64,000 bases of DNA from Paracoccus sp. (in: a-proteobacteria) (GCF_030538495.1 NZ_JAUNTW010000004.1:153147-217146), one strand, 5' to 3'; counted from the stretch's first letter, positions 17,468-26,440 are shown. The notes: generated by a model from the letters alone, not told the origin. Made by a program: numbers and translations.

Positions 17468-17884
17468 GTGTTAACACTTTGCCATGTCGTCCTATATCGC
17501 AGTTCCGCATTACTGCCCGCACAATCCGAACCGGAACGCGACATGATTAAATGCGCGCGGATTAAAAACGCCGGATTGCAAATCACCGGCTTTCTGCATC
17601 GCGAACATGACATTTATTATCAGTGGCTTGAGGGTCCGGCCGAACATGTCGGCCCCTTGGCGGATGTGATCGCCATGGATCCGCGCCATGCCGATTTTGA
17701 CATTCTGCACCGCGCGGCCAATCAACCGCGCCGCTTTGCCGATTGGGCTATGGGATATTCCGACGCTCAGCAAACATCGCTGTTTGATTGGGCGTCACAG
17801 ATGGATGTGTCGCTGCGTCGCATCAATCCGGCGCAGATTTTGAATTTCCTGACCGGACAGGCGGCATTGCAGCGGGCGGGCTGA
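17468..17884 (+). CDS. Short BLUF blue-light sensor protein, copy 1
   Basis: A 138-residue single BLUF domain that should bind FAD and sense blue light. The photocycle residues are Tyr10 (HVVLYRSS), Asn34 (ARIKNAG), Gln52 (IYYQWLEGP), Trp93 and Met95 (FADWAMG). Their spacing is identical to Tyr21, Asn45, Gln63, Trp104 and Met106 of AppA. After the domain there are about 40 residues and no output module. The start is taken as the GTG at 17468, because the preceding AAAGGACGCCTG is duplicated exactly before the second copy's ATG; an upstream GTG at 17417 is also in frame. It is a tandem paralogue of the next gene. Confidence 0.85.
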   Translation: MLTLCHVVLYRSSALLPAQSEPERDMIKCARIKNAGLQITGFLHREHDIYYQWLEGPAEHVGPLADVIAMDPRHADFDILHRAANQPRRFADWAMGYSDAQQTSLFDWASQMDVSLRRINPAQILNFLTGQAALQRAG

Positions 17885-17918
17885 CATGCCGTGCTGTTAA
17901 CGATTGAAAGGACGCCTG

Positions 17919-18344
17919 ATGCTGACACTCTGCCACGTCGTCCTGTATCGCAGCGTGGCGGTGTTGCCCGCCGAATCCGAGGCCGAACGCGACATGATCC
18001 GGCGCGCGCGGATCAAGAATCGCGATCTGTCCGTCACCGGATTTCTGCATCGCGAATATGACGTTTATTATCAGTGGTTTGAAGGTCCGGGCGAAAAAAT
18101 CAACGATCTGATGACGGTGATCACCGCAGACCCGCGCCATTCGGGCGTCGACATTCTGCACCGCGCCGCCAATCAGCCGCGCCGCTTTGCCGATTGGGCG
18201 ATGGGGCATTCCACCACAGAACACACATCGCTGTTTGATTGGGCGTCACAGGCGAATGTGTCGCTGCGTCGTATCAACCCGGTCCAGATTTTGGATTTCC
18301 TGACCCGGCAGGCGGAATCGCAGCGGGCTGCATCTCAGACATGA
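17919..18344 (+). CDS. Short BLUF blue-light sensor protein, copy 2
   Basis: A 141-residue BLUF domain, closely similar throughout to the gene before it, including the ribosome site AAAGGACGCCTG. Tyr10, Asn34 (RIKNRDL), Gln52 (VYYQWFEGP), and the FADWAMG Trp and Met are all kept. The differences from copy 1 are mostly in the linker and at the surface, so both copies look functional. Short BLUF proteins act by protein-protein contact; the partner is unknown. 34 bases separate the two genes, so they are probably one transcript. Confidence 0.87.
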   Translation: MLTLCHVVLYRSVAVLPAESEAERDMIRRARIKNRDLSVTGFLHREYDVYYQWFEGPGEKINDLMTVITADPRHSGVDILHRAANQPRRFADWAMGHSTTEHTSLFDWASQANVSLRRINPVQILDFLTRQAESQRAASQT

Positions 18345-18373
18345 AAAAACCCCCGCAGCAGGGTGCCGGGGGG
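18344..18373 (-). terminator. Terminator for the DUF1127 gene, shared with BLUF copy 2
   Basis: On the minus strand a GC-rich hairpin (CCCCCGGCA / TGCGGGGG with a one-base bulge) is followed by TTTTTT. It sits between convergent genes. Confidence 0.75.
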
Positions 18374-18397
18374 CGTTTCATCTGGCTGGGCCGGGGG

Positions 18398-18595
18398 TTA
18401 CCCCATGCGCGCGATGTGGTCGATGTCAGCGCGGCACAAACCAATGTCGTTCAGTTCGCGTTCCGACAGACGGTCCAATTCGCGGCGGGTGATGCGGGCA
18501 TCGTTCCACGCGGCGAACAGGGCCTGAATCCGCGCGACAAAACCGCCAAAACCACGCGCGGCGTTGCCGTGGGTCATGTCGATCGTCGTCATCAT
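18398..18595 (-). CDS. DUF1127 family small protein
   Basis: A 65-residue basic protein. The C-terminal RITRRELDRLSERELNDIGLCRADIDHIA is the YjiS-like DUF1127 domain. In alphaproteobacteria such proteins include small regulators of RNA turnover and phosphate or carbon metabolism; the role of this one is not evident. The ATG at 18595 follows AGGTGAT. It is convergent with the BLUF pair, sharing a terminator. Confidence 0.85.
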   Translation of the reverse strand: MMTTIDMTHGNAARGFGGFVARIQALFAAWNDARITRRELDRLSERELNDIGLCRADIDHIARMG

Positions 18596-18773
18596 ATCAC
18601 CTGTTCATCAATGGCCCCGAATGGGCCGTTTTCGATGCCCCGGATATAGATGCTGCACCGCAGAAAAAACAGCCTTGCCAATGTCAAAGCCGCTATGCAG
18701 TTTCTGCAATCGCGTTCACAAAACCTTTACTTTTCAACGCAAAAATCTGTGGAAAAACAAAGGTCAGCTTTGT

Positions 18774-19490
18774 TTACCAATCCCCTAACGCGGATTGCCA
18801 CAACGTCAACGCAGATACCGCCGCCGTATCGGCGCGCAGGATGCGCGGCCCCAGACTGATTCGGGTGACGTGATCCAAGCCGGACAGATGCGCACGTTCC
18901 GCCGCCGAAAAGCCGCCTTCGGGACCGATGAGAATCGCCCACGGCCCCCGCGCCAGCCCCGCCAGCGTTTCGGCGGGTCCGGCCATAGCCTCATCCGCCC
19001 ACAGGATGCGGCGCGCGGGATCCCATGACGCCAGCAGGCGCGACAGCGGCATCAGGTCATCCACGCCGGGAACAAAGGTTCCGCCGCATTGTTCCGCCGC
19101 CTCGACCGCGTGGGCCTGTAGCCGGTCCTGCCGGATGCGTTCGGAATTGGTGTGGTCGGTCTGAACGGGCATGATGCGCGCGGCGCCCAGCTCGGTCGCT
19201 TTTTCGACGATGAAATCGGTGCGGGCCTTTTTGATGGGCGCAAAGATCAGCCACAGATCGGGCGGGTTTTGCTGCGGCGCGGTCTGGTCCTGAACGGTCA
19301 GCACGCCGCCGCGTTTGCCCGCATCCGCGATCACAGCCCGCCATGCGCCATCCCGCCCGTTAAACACGGTCAGCGCGTCCCCCGTCCGCATCCGCATAAC
19401 GCCCGACAGGTAATGCGCCTGCGCGGCGTCCAGCGGAACCGCTTGTTCCGGGGACAGGGGGTGATCTATGAACAGTCGGACATTCGCCAT
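18774..19490 (-). CDS. rsmE: 16S rRNA (uracil1498-N3)-methyltransferase
   Basis: It methylates U1498 of 16S rRNA. The 238-residue product has an N-terminal PUA-like part (HYLSGVMRMRTGDALTVFNG) and a C-terminal SPOUT knot with ILIGPEGGFSAAE and ISLGPRILRADTA, the SAM-binding signatures of RsmE. The start codon at 19490 is only 11 bases from the divergent ubiA start, so promoters and ribosome sites of the two genes must overlap. Confidence 0.95.
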   Translation of the reverse strand: MANVRLFIDHPLSPEQAVPLDAAQAHYLSGVMRMRTGDALTVFNGRDGAWRAVIADAGKRGGVLTVQDQTAPQQNPPDLWLIFAPIKKARTDFIVEKATELGAARIMPVQTDHTNSERIRQDRLQAHAVEAAEQCGGTFVPGVDDLMPLSRLLASWDPARRILWADEAMAGPAETLAGLARGPWAILIGPEGGFSAAERAHLSGLDHVTRISLGPRILRADTAAVSALTLWQSALGDW

Positions 19491-19501
19491 AGGGGCAGGC
19501 T

Positions 19502-20440
19502 ATGCAAAATCACCACCAAACACCAGAGACCGTCAGCGACGCGCCCGCCGGAAACTGGGTCGATCGGTATGCGCCCGCGCCATGGCGTCCGTTTCTGAGG
19601 CTGTCGCGCGCGGATCGACCGATTGGCACATGGCTGTTGCTGATCCCGTGCTGGTGGGGGATTGGCCTTGCGATGATGGCGGATGGCCCGCAGTGGCGCG
19701 ATGCGTGGATCGCGATTGCCTGCGCGATTGGGGCATTTGTGATGCGCGGCGCGGGCTGCACCTGGAACGACATCACCGACCGCGATATTGACGCGCAGGT
19801 CGCGCGCACGCGGTCGCGCCCGCTGCCGTCCGGGCAGGTCAGCCTGCGCGGGGCCTATCTGTGGCTGGTGGCGCAGGGGCTGGTGGGGCTGGTCGTGCTG
19901 CTGACGCTGGGCTGGGCCGCGATCTGGATGGGGGTGGCGTCGCTGGTGCTGGTCGCGATCTATCCCTTTGCCAAACGGTTCACATGGTGGCCGCAACTGT
20001 TTCTGGGGCTGGCGTTTAACTGGGGGGTGATGCTGGCCTATGCCGCGCATATGGGGCGGCTGGACGCGGCGCCGGTCGTGGCGTGGCTGGGCGCGATTGC
20101 GTGGACGATATTCTATGACACGATTTACGCGCATCAGGACGCTGACGATGACGCGATGATCGGGGTGAAATCCACGGCCCGCCTGTTTGGCGATCGCAGC
20201 CCCGCCATTCTGGCCGGATTCGCGGCGCTGACGGTCGCGGCCTTGGCCGTGGCGATTGCGCTGCCCGGTCGCAATCTATTGATTGCGGGGCTGGGGCTGG
20301 CCGGATTTGGCGCGCATCTGATCTGGCAATTGCGGGTTTTTGAACCGAAACAACCGCTTATTTGCCTGCGCGTGTTCCGGTCGAACCGCGATGCGGGTCT
20401 GATCCTTGCGCTGTTTCTTGCCGTGGCGGGGCTGGTCTGA
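19502..20440 (+). CDS. ubiA: 4-hydroxybenzoate polyprenyltransferase
   Basis: It attaches the polyprenyl chain to 4-hydroxybenzoate in ubiquinone synthesis. The 312-residue membrane enzyme has the first Asp-rich motif NDITDRDIDAQVARTRSRPL (about residue 89) and the second YDTIYAHQDADDD (about residue 212), with about eight hydrophobic helices. It would use the product of the polyprenyl synthase at 448-1449. It begins 11 bases from rsmE on the opposite strand. Confidence 0.95.
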   Translation: MQNHHQTPETVSDAPAGNWVDRYAPAPWRPFLRLSRADRPIGTWLLLIPCWWGIGLAMMADGPQWRDAWIAIACAIGAFVMRGAGCTWNDITDRDIDAQVARTRSRPLPSGQVSLRGAYLWLVAQGLVGLVVLLTLGWAAIWMGVASLVLVAIYPFAKRFTWWPQLFLGLAFNWGVMLAYAAHMGRLDAAPVVAWLGAIAWTIFYDTIYAHQDADDDAMIGVKSTARLFGDRSPAILAGFAALTVAALAVAIALPGRNLLIAGLGLAGFGAHLIWQLRVFEPKQPLICLRVFRSNRDAGLILALFLAVAGLV

Positions 20441-20502
20441 TTGCAGCCCCCGGCCCGCGCGGTTAAAGATCGCGCACCTGCAACAGCGGCGGAGCCTGAC
20501 GA

Positions 20503-22656
20503 ATGGCGCGATATATCCCCCGGACCTTGGCCAACCTGATCGCCCTTGGCGCGGCGGGGGGCCTGTGCTGGTGGGGCGCGCAGATCGCCGCCGACTTTAT
20601 CGAGGATCGTTCCGCCCGCGATGTGACCATGGCCCTGCAACTGGCCGGTCAGGATTGGGTGCAGGTCCACAGCAACGGGTTGCGCGTCCACCTGTCCGGC
20701 ATCGCTCCGTCCGAGGTGGACCGCTTTCGCGCCGTGACCGAGGCCGCAACCGTCATCGACGCCAGCCGTATTCGCGACAATATGACCGTCGCATCGGTCG
20801 CCGCCATGACGCCCCCGGAATTTAAGGTCGAATTGCTGCGCAACGATCAGGGCATTTCGCTGATCGGGCTGGTGCCTGCGGCTATGGACCGGGTGGCCGT
20901 GCTGCGCCGTCTGGGCCGCGACACCGCCGCCCCCCAAGTGACCGATCTGTTAGAGGCCGCCGATTACGACATCCCCCCCGGCTGGGACGCAGCGATGCGG
21001 TTCGGCATGACGGCGGCGCAACTGGCCGCGCGGGCGAAAATCTCGATTGCGCCGGGGCGGGTGCATGTCACCGCCTTGGCTGACAGCCGCGCGGAAAAGG
21101 CCCGGCTGGAAGATGCTCTGCGCGCTGCCCTGCCCGATGGGGTGGTGCTGGACACCGATATTTCTGCGCCGCGCCCGGTGATCCAGCCCTTTACCCTGCG
21201 TTTTGTCATCAATGACACCGAAGGCGCGCATTTCGACGCCTGCGCCGCCGATACGGATGACGCGCGGGCGCAGATCATCGCCGCCGCATCTGACGCGGGG
21301 CTGGGCGCGACGCCGCCTTGCACGCTGGGCCTTGGGGTGCCGTCGCCCGATTGGGGCGATGCGGCGGCGGCGGCGATTCGTGCCATGGGTGAATTGGGCG
21401 CGGGGGCGGTCACGCTGTCGGACGCCGATATTGCGCTGATCGCGGATCAGAGCGTGGATCGCGCGCGGTTCGATGCCGTGGTGGCGCAACTGGAAACCAA
21501 CCTGCCGCCGGTCTTTACCCTGCACGCGGAACTGGAACAGCCGGTTGACGCACAGGCCGCGCCCATCGAATTCATCGCCGTGCTGTCCGACACCGGCACC
21601 CTGTCCATGCGCGGCCGCATCGCCGACGACCGGATGCGCGAGGCTGTGAACAGCTTCGCCCGATCCCGGTTTGACGTGGCCCAAACCACTCTGCGCAGCG
21701 ACGATAACGTGCCGGGCGGCTGGACCGTGCGCGTCATCGCCGCGCTTGAGGCGATGGCCGATCTGAATATCGGCAGCGTGCAGGTGACGCCCGATCTGGT
21801 GACGCTGACCGGAACGTCGGGGGATCCTGACGCGCCAGACCGCGCGGCCACGGCCTTGGCGCGGCGTCTGGGGGCGGGGGCGCGCTATGATCTGGCGATC
21901 CGCTATGACCGGAGGCTGGACGCGACGCTGGGCCTGCCCAATGGCGATGAATGTGTGGCGCAGCTGAACATCATCATGTCGGAATCCGAAATCGGGTTCG
22001 AACCCAGCCGCTCATCCATTGCGGGCGATCCCGCGCCGACGCTGCAACAACTGGCCGCCGTGATGACCGATTGCGCCGATTTCCAGATCGAGGCCGGAGG
22101 CCACACCGATTCGCAAGGCTCAGCGGGGTTTAACGCCGATTTGTCGCGGTCGCGCGCGCAGGCGATTGTCGCGGCCATGGGCGCGGCGGGGATCAACACC
22201 GCCAACATGACCGCGCGCGGTTACGGCGAAAGCCAGCCCATCGACACCAACGACACCCCCGAAGGACGCGAGGCCAACCGCCGGATCGAGTTTCGCCTGC
22301 TGTCGCAGCGGCCAGTCAACAGCGCGCCTCTGCCTGCGCCGGTGACGCTGACGGGGGTGACGGATCAGGTGGCCGACCCGGCCCCCACGGATGCGCCCGA
22401 ATACGGCCCGCCCATGCCCGCGACCGATGCGCCCGATCTGATGCACGGCCCGAACCTGCCCGCGCCGATGTCCGGGGCGGGGGCCGTTCCCGCCACCATC
22501 GGCGTCCCCGAGGAATATCAACAGCCGGACGACACCCTAGACGGGGACGAAGAAATGCTTACGGTGCCGGTGCAGACGCCCGATGTCGAAACCCCGCGCC
22601 CCGCGCCGCGCCCCGACGCCGCGGATGACGCGCCCCAGACGGACCGCGCCGAATGA
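20503..22656 (+). CDS. OmpA-family envelope protein
   Basis: A 717-residue protein with an N-terminal membrane anchor (LIALGAAGGLCWWG), a long middle region of BON-like repeats (for example VHLSGIAPSEVDRFRAV, ISLIGLVPAAMDRV, VTLTGTSGDPDAPDR) and a C-terminal OmpA peptidoglycan-binding domain. The OmpA part shows IEAGGHTDSQGS, DLSRSRAQAIVAAM and ARGYGESQPI...EANRRIEF, which hold the diaminopimelate-binding Asp and Arg. The last 120 residues are Pro- and Asp-rich. It likely ties an inner-membrane or periplasmic assembly to the cell wall. It overlaps the next gene by 4 bases (ATGA). Confidence 0.88.
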   Translation: MARYIPRTLANLIALGAAGGLCWWGAQIAADFIEDRSARDVTMALQLAGQDWVQVHSNGLRVHLSGIAPSEVDRFRAVTEAATVIDASRIRDNMTVASVAAMTPPEFKVELLRNDQGISLIGLVPAAMDRVAVLRRLGRDTAAPQVTDLLEAADYDIPPGWDAAMRFGMTAAQLAARAKISIAPGRVHVTALADSRAEKARLEDALRAALPDGVVLDTDISAPRPVIQPFTLRFVINDTEGAHFDACAADTDDARAQIIAAASDAGLGATPPCTLGLGVPSPDWGDAAAAAIRAMGELGAGAVTLSDADIALIADQSVDRARFDAVVAQLETNLPPVFTLHAELEQPVDAQAAPIEFIAVLSDTGTLSMRGRIADDRMREAVNSFARSRFDVAQTTLRSDDNVPGGWTVRVIAALEAMADLNIGSVQVTPDLVTLTGTSGDPDAPDRAATALARRLGAGARYDLAIRYDRRLDATLGLPNGDECVAQLNIIMSESEIGFEPSRSSIAGDPAPTLQQLAAVMTDCADFQIEAGGHTDSQGSAGFNADLSRSRAQAIVAAMGAAGINTANMTARGYGESQPIDTNDTPEGREANRRIEFRLLSQRPVNSAPLPAPVTLTGVTDQVADPAPTDAPEYGPPMPATDAPDLMHGPNLPAPMSGAGAVPATIGVPEEYQQPDDTLDGDEEMLTVPVQTPDVETPRPAPRPDAADDAPQTDRAE

Positions 22657-22970
22657 ACCGCACCGAATTCATCACCGCCGCCGCGCTGATTCTGTTCGGC
22701 GCCTTTGTTCTGGGCTGGATCGCCAGCTGGCTGATTCACCGCATCAGCCGCCCAACCCGCGCGAATATGTCGGAACTGGACGAACTGGCCCAGCAACTGC
22801 ACAACACCGAAGAAGAACGCGACGAAGCGATCAACCAGATCACCCGCCTGCGATCCGAAATCGCGCAACGCGAGGCCGAGGCCCGCGCCGCCATGGACGG
22901 CCTGCGCGACAGCCGCAGCGAAATCGAAGAACTGCGCGATTACATCGAACAGAAACTGAACCGGCGGTAA
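22653..22970 (+). CDS. Small membrane protein with coiled coil
   Basis: A 105-residue protein. One N-terminal membrane helix (TAAALILFGAFVLGWIASWL) is followed by a charged coiled coil (ELDELAQQLHNTEEERDEAI, then RSEIAQREAEARAAM). Its start overlaps the OmpA-family stop (ATGA), which suggests the two act together at the envelope. I do not recognise a named family. Confidence 0.75.
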   Translation: MNRTEFITAAALILFGAFVLGWIASWLIHRISRPTRANMSELDELAQQLHNTEEERDEAINQITRLRSEIAQREAEARAAMDGLRDSRSEIEELRDYIEQKLNRR

Positions 22971-23031
22971 TGCGCGCGGATGGCGGGTAAGGGGGGCCAG
23001 CCCCCCAATCGCGTGCCGCGATTTCCCCCCG

Positions 23032-23130
23032 GGATATTTGCACACAGAAGATAGGACGGGCGTTCGTTATTCCGGAGACGGCAGGCTGCGGATCGCCGCA
23101 CCCCGCTTTATCTTCTGTGCAGAAATATCC
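23032..23130. repeat. Inverted pair of the GGATATTT element
   Basis: Arms at 23032-23052 (GGATATTTGCACACAGAAGAT) and, inverted, at 23110-23130, 57 bases apart, each bounded on its outer side by CCCC/GGGG. A GGGGGGCCAGCCCCCC palindrome lies at 22991-23006. The rest of the 256-base gap shows only GC-rich hairpins between convergent genes. Confidence 0.8.
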
Positions 23131-23226
23131 CGGGGTGAGGCGGATCAGGAAAAGGTCCAGTGGACCTTTTCCCCGCCGAACGCCCCCTTGGGGGCCGAGG
23201 GGCTGGCCCCTCTGACCCCGGTTTTA

Positions 23227-24408
23227 TCAGATGCCAGCGTCGATGATGGCGCGGGCCAGCACCGGCACGGTGTCGCGGTTCAGGCCCGCGATGTTCAGGC
23301 GCGAATCGCCCACCATATAAATCGCCGCGTCGGTTTTCAGGCGCTGCACCTGTTCGGGCGTGGCGCCCAGACGCGAGAACATGCCGCGGTGATGGGCGAT
23401 AAAATCGAACCGGTCGCTGCCCGACAATTGGCGCAATTCGGTGGCCAGTTGATCGCGCAGGCCCAGCATGGTGTTGCGCACGTCCTCAAGCTCGGCGGCC
23501 CAGTCGGCCCGCAGGGCGTCGTCGGTCAGGATCGTGCTGACGATGCGCGCGCCATGGTCGGGCGGGAAGGAATAGTTCTGGCGGTTCAGAAACGCCATCG
23601 ACCCCTGCGCCAGATCGCGGGCGGCGGTGTTTTCCGCCAGAGCCATCAGGATGCCCGTCCGTTCGCGATAAATGCCAAAGTTTTTGCTGCACGACGCGGC
23701 GATCAGCACTTCGGGCAGGGATTGCGCGATCAGGCGGGTGGCCTGAGCGTCCGCGTCCAGCCCGTCGCCAAAGCCCTGATAGGCCAGATCGACCAGCGGC
23801 ACCGCGCCCGATTTGTCCAAGATCGCGACGATTTCCGCCCATTGATCCATGGTCAGGTTCGCGCCGGTCGGGTTGTGGCAGCAGCCATGCAGCAGCACCA
23901 GATCGCCTTTGCCTGCGCGGGCGATGTCGGCCTTCATCCCGTCGAAATCAACGCCGCGCGTTTCGGCGTCGAAATAGCGGTATTCGACGAAGGGAACGCC
24001 CATGAATTTCATAATCGACAGGTGGTTCGGCCAGGTCGGATCGGACACATAGACCGTCATTCCCGGATTGGCGAGCCGCGCCAGTTCCAATGCCTGACGG
24101 ATCGCGCCCGTGCCGCCGACGGTGGCCAGCGTGGCCAGACGGTCGCCCGGCACATCGCCCAGCACCATCTGTGCCATGGCGTTGCGATAATCGGGTTCGC
24201 CCGCCAGCCCGGTATAGGCTTTGCTGGTCTGGCTTTCCCAGATCCGTTGTTCGGCGGCCTTAACCGCGCGCATGACGGGGGTGACGCCTTGGGGGTCTTT
24301 GTAAACGCCGACGCCAAGGTCGATTTTGCCCTGACGGGTATCGGCCTTGAATTCCTCGATCAGCATCAGGATTTTGTCAGGGGCTTGGGCGTGCAGATTG
24401 GACAGCAT
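23227..24408 (-). CDS. Aromatic/aspartate aminotransferase (PLP)
   Basis: It transfers the amino group between aromatic or acidic amino acids and 2-oxo acids. The 393-residue product is a fold-I, subgroup-I aminotransferase: the PLP lysine is in ASCSKNFGIYRERTG (about residue 240), with HGCCHNPTGANLTMDQW, DLAYQGFGDGL and DPTWPNH also typical of TyrB/AspC. Substrate choice (aspartate or aromatic) cannot be settled by eye. It begins directly after the sulfurtransferase stop (TGA then ATG), so the pair forms an operon. That fits cysteine transamination to 3-mercaptopyruvate followed by sulfur transfer, but the order could also be coincidental. Confidence 0.9.
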   Translation of the reverse strand: MLSNLHAQAPDKILMLIEEFKADTRQGKIDLGVGVYKDPQGVTPVMRAVKAAEQRIWESQTSKAYTGLAGEPDYRNAMAQMVLGDVPGDRLATLATVGGTGAIRQALELARLANPGMTVYVSDPTWPNHLSIMKFMGVPFVEYRYFDAETRGVDFDGMKADIARAGKGDLVLLHGCCHNPTGANLTMDQWAEIVAILDKSGAVPLVDLAYQGFGDGLDADAQATRLIAQSLPEVLIAASCSKNFGIYRERTGILMALAENTAARDLAQGSMAFLNRQNYSFPPDHGARIVSTILTDDALRADWAAELEDVRNTMLGLRDQLATELRQLSGSDRFDFIAHHRGMFSRLGATPEQVQRLKTDAAIYMVGDSRLNIAGLNRDTVPVLARAIIDAGI

Positions 24409-25263
24409 TCAGGCGTCTCCGGTTGCGATATTCAGGTCGTCAAAGCTGCCCCATTCGGTCCAGCTTCCATCATAGAGCGAGTGATTCCGATGCCCCAGCC
24501 GTTCCAGGGCCAGCGACAGCGTGGCGGCGGTCACACCGCTGCCGCAGGTGGTGATCACAGGGCGGTCCAGATCCACCCCCGCCGCGTCAAAGGCTGCGCG
24601 CAGGTCATCGGCGGATTTCATCGTGCCATCGGCGTTATACAATTGCCCGAAGGGCAGGTTCTTTGCCCCCGGAATATGGCCCGACCGCAGGCCGGGGCGG
24701 GGTTCGGGCGCGTCGCCCCGGAACCGTTCGGGGCTGCGCGCATCCACGATGACATGATCGCCCAGCTTGGATGCGGCCGCGACCTGAGTCACATCGCGCA
24801 CCAGCCCGGCCTGACGCTGCACGGTGATGTGGCGGTCGCGCAGGATGGGGGGCATGTCCTCGATGTCGCGGCCTTCGGCCTGCCATTTGGCGAAACCGCC
24901 ATCCAGCACGGCCACATCGGTTTTGCCCATCAGGCGGAATGTCCACCACACCCGCGCCGCGCTGCGCACATCGGAATGGTCATAGATCACAATCTGATGC
25001 CCGTCGCCAATGCCCATGGCGCGCATCCGGCTGATGAACAATTCGACCGGCGGCGCCATATGCGGCAGCTTGCTGCGGCTGTCCGAAATCGCGTCGATGT
25101 CAAAGAACCGCGCGCCGGGGATATGGGCGGCGTCATATTCCGCCCGCGCATCGCGACCGCTGGCGGGCATGTGCCAACTGGCGTCGATGACCCGCAAATC
25201 CGGGTCATTCAGATGCGCCGCCAGCCATTCGGTTGACACCAGTGTTTTCGGATCATCCTGCAT
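24409..25263 (-). CDS. sseA: 3-mercaptopyruvate sulfurtransferase (two rhodanese domains)
   Basis: It moves sulfur from 3-mercaptopyruvate to thiophilic acceptors. The 284-residue protein has an N-terminal inactive rhodanese domain (VIDASWHMPAS, YDAAHIPGARFFDID) and a C-terminal active one, where TTCGSGVTAATL carries the active-site Cys (about residue 233). The CGSGVT loop is diagnostic of mercaptopyruvate, rather than thiosulfate, sulfurtransferases. The ATG at 25263 follows GGGGGGAATGGCC; in-frame ATGs at 25269 and 25278 are less well placed. It is the first gene of an operon with the aminotransferase. Confidence 0.92.
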   Translation of the reverse strand: MQDDPKTLVSTEWLAAHLNDPDLRVIDASWHMPASGRDARAEYDAAHIPGARFFDIDAISDSRSKLPHMAPPVELFISRMRAMGIGDGHQIVIYDHSDVRSAARVWWTFRLMGKTDVAVLDGGFAKWQAEGRDIEDMPPILRDRHITVQRQAGLVRDVTQVAAASKLGDHVIVDARSPERFRGDAPEPRPGLRSGHIPGAKNLPFGQLYNADGTMKSADDLRAAFDAAGVDLDRPVITTCGSGVTAATLSLALERLGHRNHSLYDGSWTEWGSFDDLNIATGDA

Positions 25264-25337
25264 GGCCATTCCCCCCATCCTGTTCCGGCCACAGGAATAC
25301 CCCCGCCGGTCGCGCGCTGCAATGGCGATCGCGGAGG

Positions 25338-26414
25338 TCAGGCGGGTTGGTCATCCTCGGACCCGTCATCGGGCAGGCCCTCGCGCGACAGCATCACCGC
25401 GACCGGGCGCAGCCATTCGATATGGGCGCAGACGATCATCAGCGCGACCATGATCGGCACCGCCAGAAACATGCCCGGCACGCCCCAGACTGCGCCCCAG
25501 AACGCAAGGCTGATGATGATGCCAAAGCTGGACAGCCGCAGCGTTTGCCCCAGCAGCATCGGGTCGATGATGTTGCCGATCACGAATTGAATCGCGGTGC
25601 AGACCGCCGTCACCAGTAACGACACCTGCACATCGCCGGTTTGAACAAAGGCCACCACCCCCGCAATCACCGTCGCCGCAATCGACCCGACCGAGGGGAT
25701 AAAGTTGAACACAAAGGTAATAATCGCAACCGCCATGGCCAGCTCCAGCCCGGCGATGCGGAACACCAGCCAGACGGCGGCGGCGGTCACCAGACTGACG
25801 ATGGTTTTCACCACCAGATAACGGTTCACGCGATGCATGATGGATGTGATGATGCGGCGCGCGGTCTGGGCCTGATGCGCGTCTCCGGTCAGGCGTTCGA
25901 CCTTGATCGGGAACCAGACCTGTTCCACGAACATAAACCCCACGAACAGAATAATCAAAATGCTGCCCGACAAAATGCCCGAGGCCTGACCCGCCATCGA
26001 CCGGATCCAGCCGGTGATGTTGAAATTGGCAATCGCGGTCATGACGCGTTCCTGCACGTCTTCCCCGAACTGAGCGGTCAGGCCGGGCAGGGCGGCCTGA
26101 AACCGTTCCGCTGTGTTCACCGACAGGCGGACGATTTCGTTGATCTGCGTCAGGATCGTGGTTGAAATCCACATCAAGCCCAGTGCAATCAGCGCCAGGG
26201 CCAGCGTTGTGGCCAGCCAATTCGGCACCTTAAGCCGTTTCGAAATCGCGTGAATCGCGTCCGAGGTCAGCGAAAACAAAATAATCGCGATCAGCAGCGA
26301 AATCAGAATAAACCGCGCCTGCACCAGCATAAACAGCAACAGCGCAAAGGCGATGATGCCCAAAAATACGGTTTGCAGCCGTTCGCGCAGGGCCTGTTGT
26401 TCTTGTCTGTCCAC
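25338..26414 (-). CDS. AI-2E family transporter (putative permease)
   Basis: A 358-residue integral membrane protein. Early helices (TVFLGIIAFALLLFMLVQARF, LISLLIAIILFSL) are followed by the characteristic periplasmic helix pair, and the C-terminal half has the GSIAATVIAGVVAFVQ, VIGNIIDPMLLGQTL and GVPGMFLAVPIMVAL segments of the AI-2E/PerM family. Known members include the autoinducer-2 exporter TqsA and sodium/proton antiporters; the substrate here is unknown. The start is taken as the GTG at 26414 after GGGGAT; a TTG at 26426 is also in frame. It lies downstream of gyrA beyond a terminator. Confidence 0.88.
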   Translation of the reverse strand: MDRQEQQALRERLQTVFLGIIAFALLLFMLVQARFILISLLIAIILFSLTSDAIHAISKRLKVPNWLATTLALALIALGLMWISTTILTQINEIVRLSVNTAERFQAALPGLTAQFGEDVQERVMTAIANFNITGWIRSMAGQASGILSGSILIILFVGFMFVEQVWFPIKVERLTGDAHQAQTARRIITSIMHRVNRYLVVKTIVSLVTAAAVWLVFRIAGLELAMAVAIITFVFNFIPSVGSIAATVIAGVVAFVQTGDVQVSLLVTAVCTAIQFVIGNIIDPMLLGQTLRLSSFGIIISLAFWGAVWGVPGMFLAVPIMVALMIVCAHIEWLRPVAVMLSREGLPDDGSEDDQPA

Positions 26415-26440
26415 GCATATCCCCAAAATAATGATGCGCC

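Noticed and set aside
23038-25236. Long plus-strand open frame opposite the aminotransferase and sulfurtransferase
   Set aside because: An antisense shadow of two clear genes, with no credible start or composition.
25280-25320. Degenerate copy of the GGATATTT element upstream of sseA
   Set aside because: Only the flanking CCCCC and a partial GGTATTCCTGTGG resemble it.
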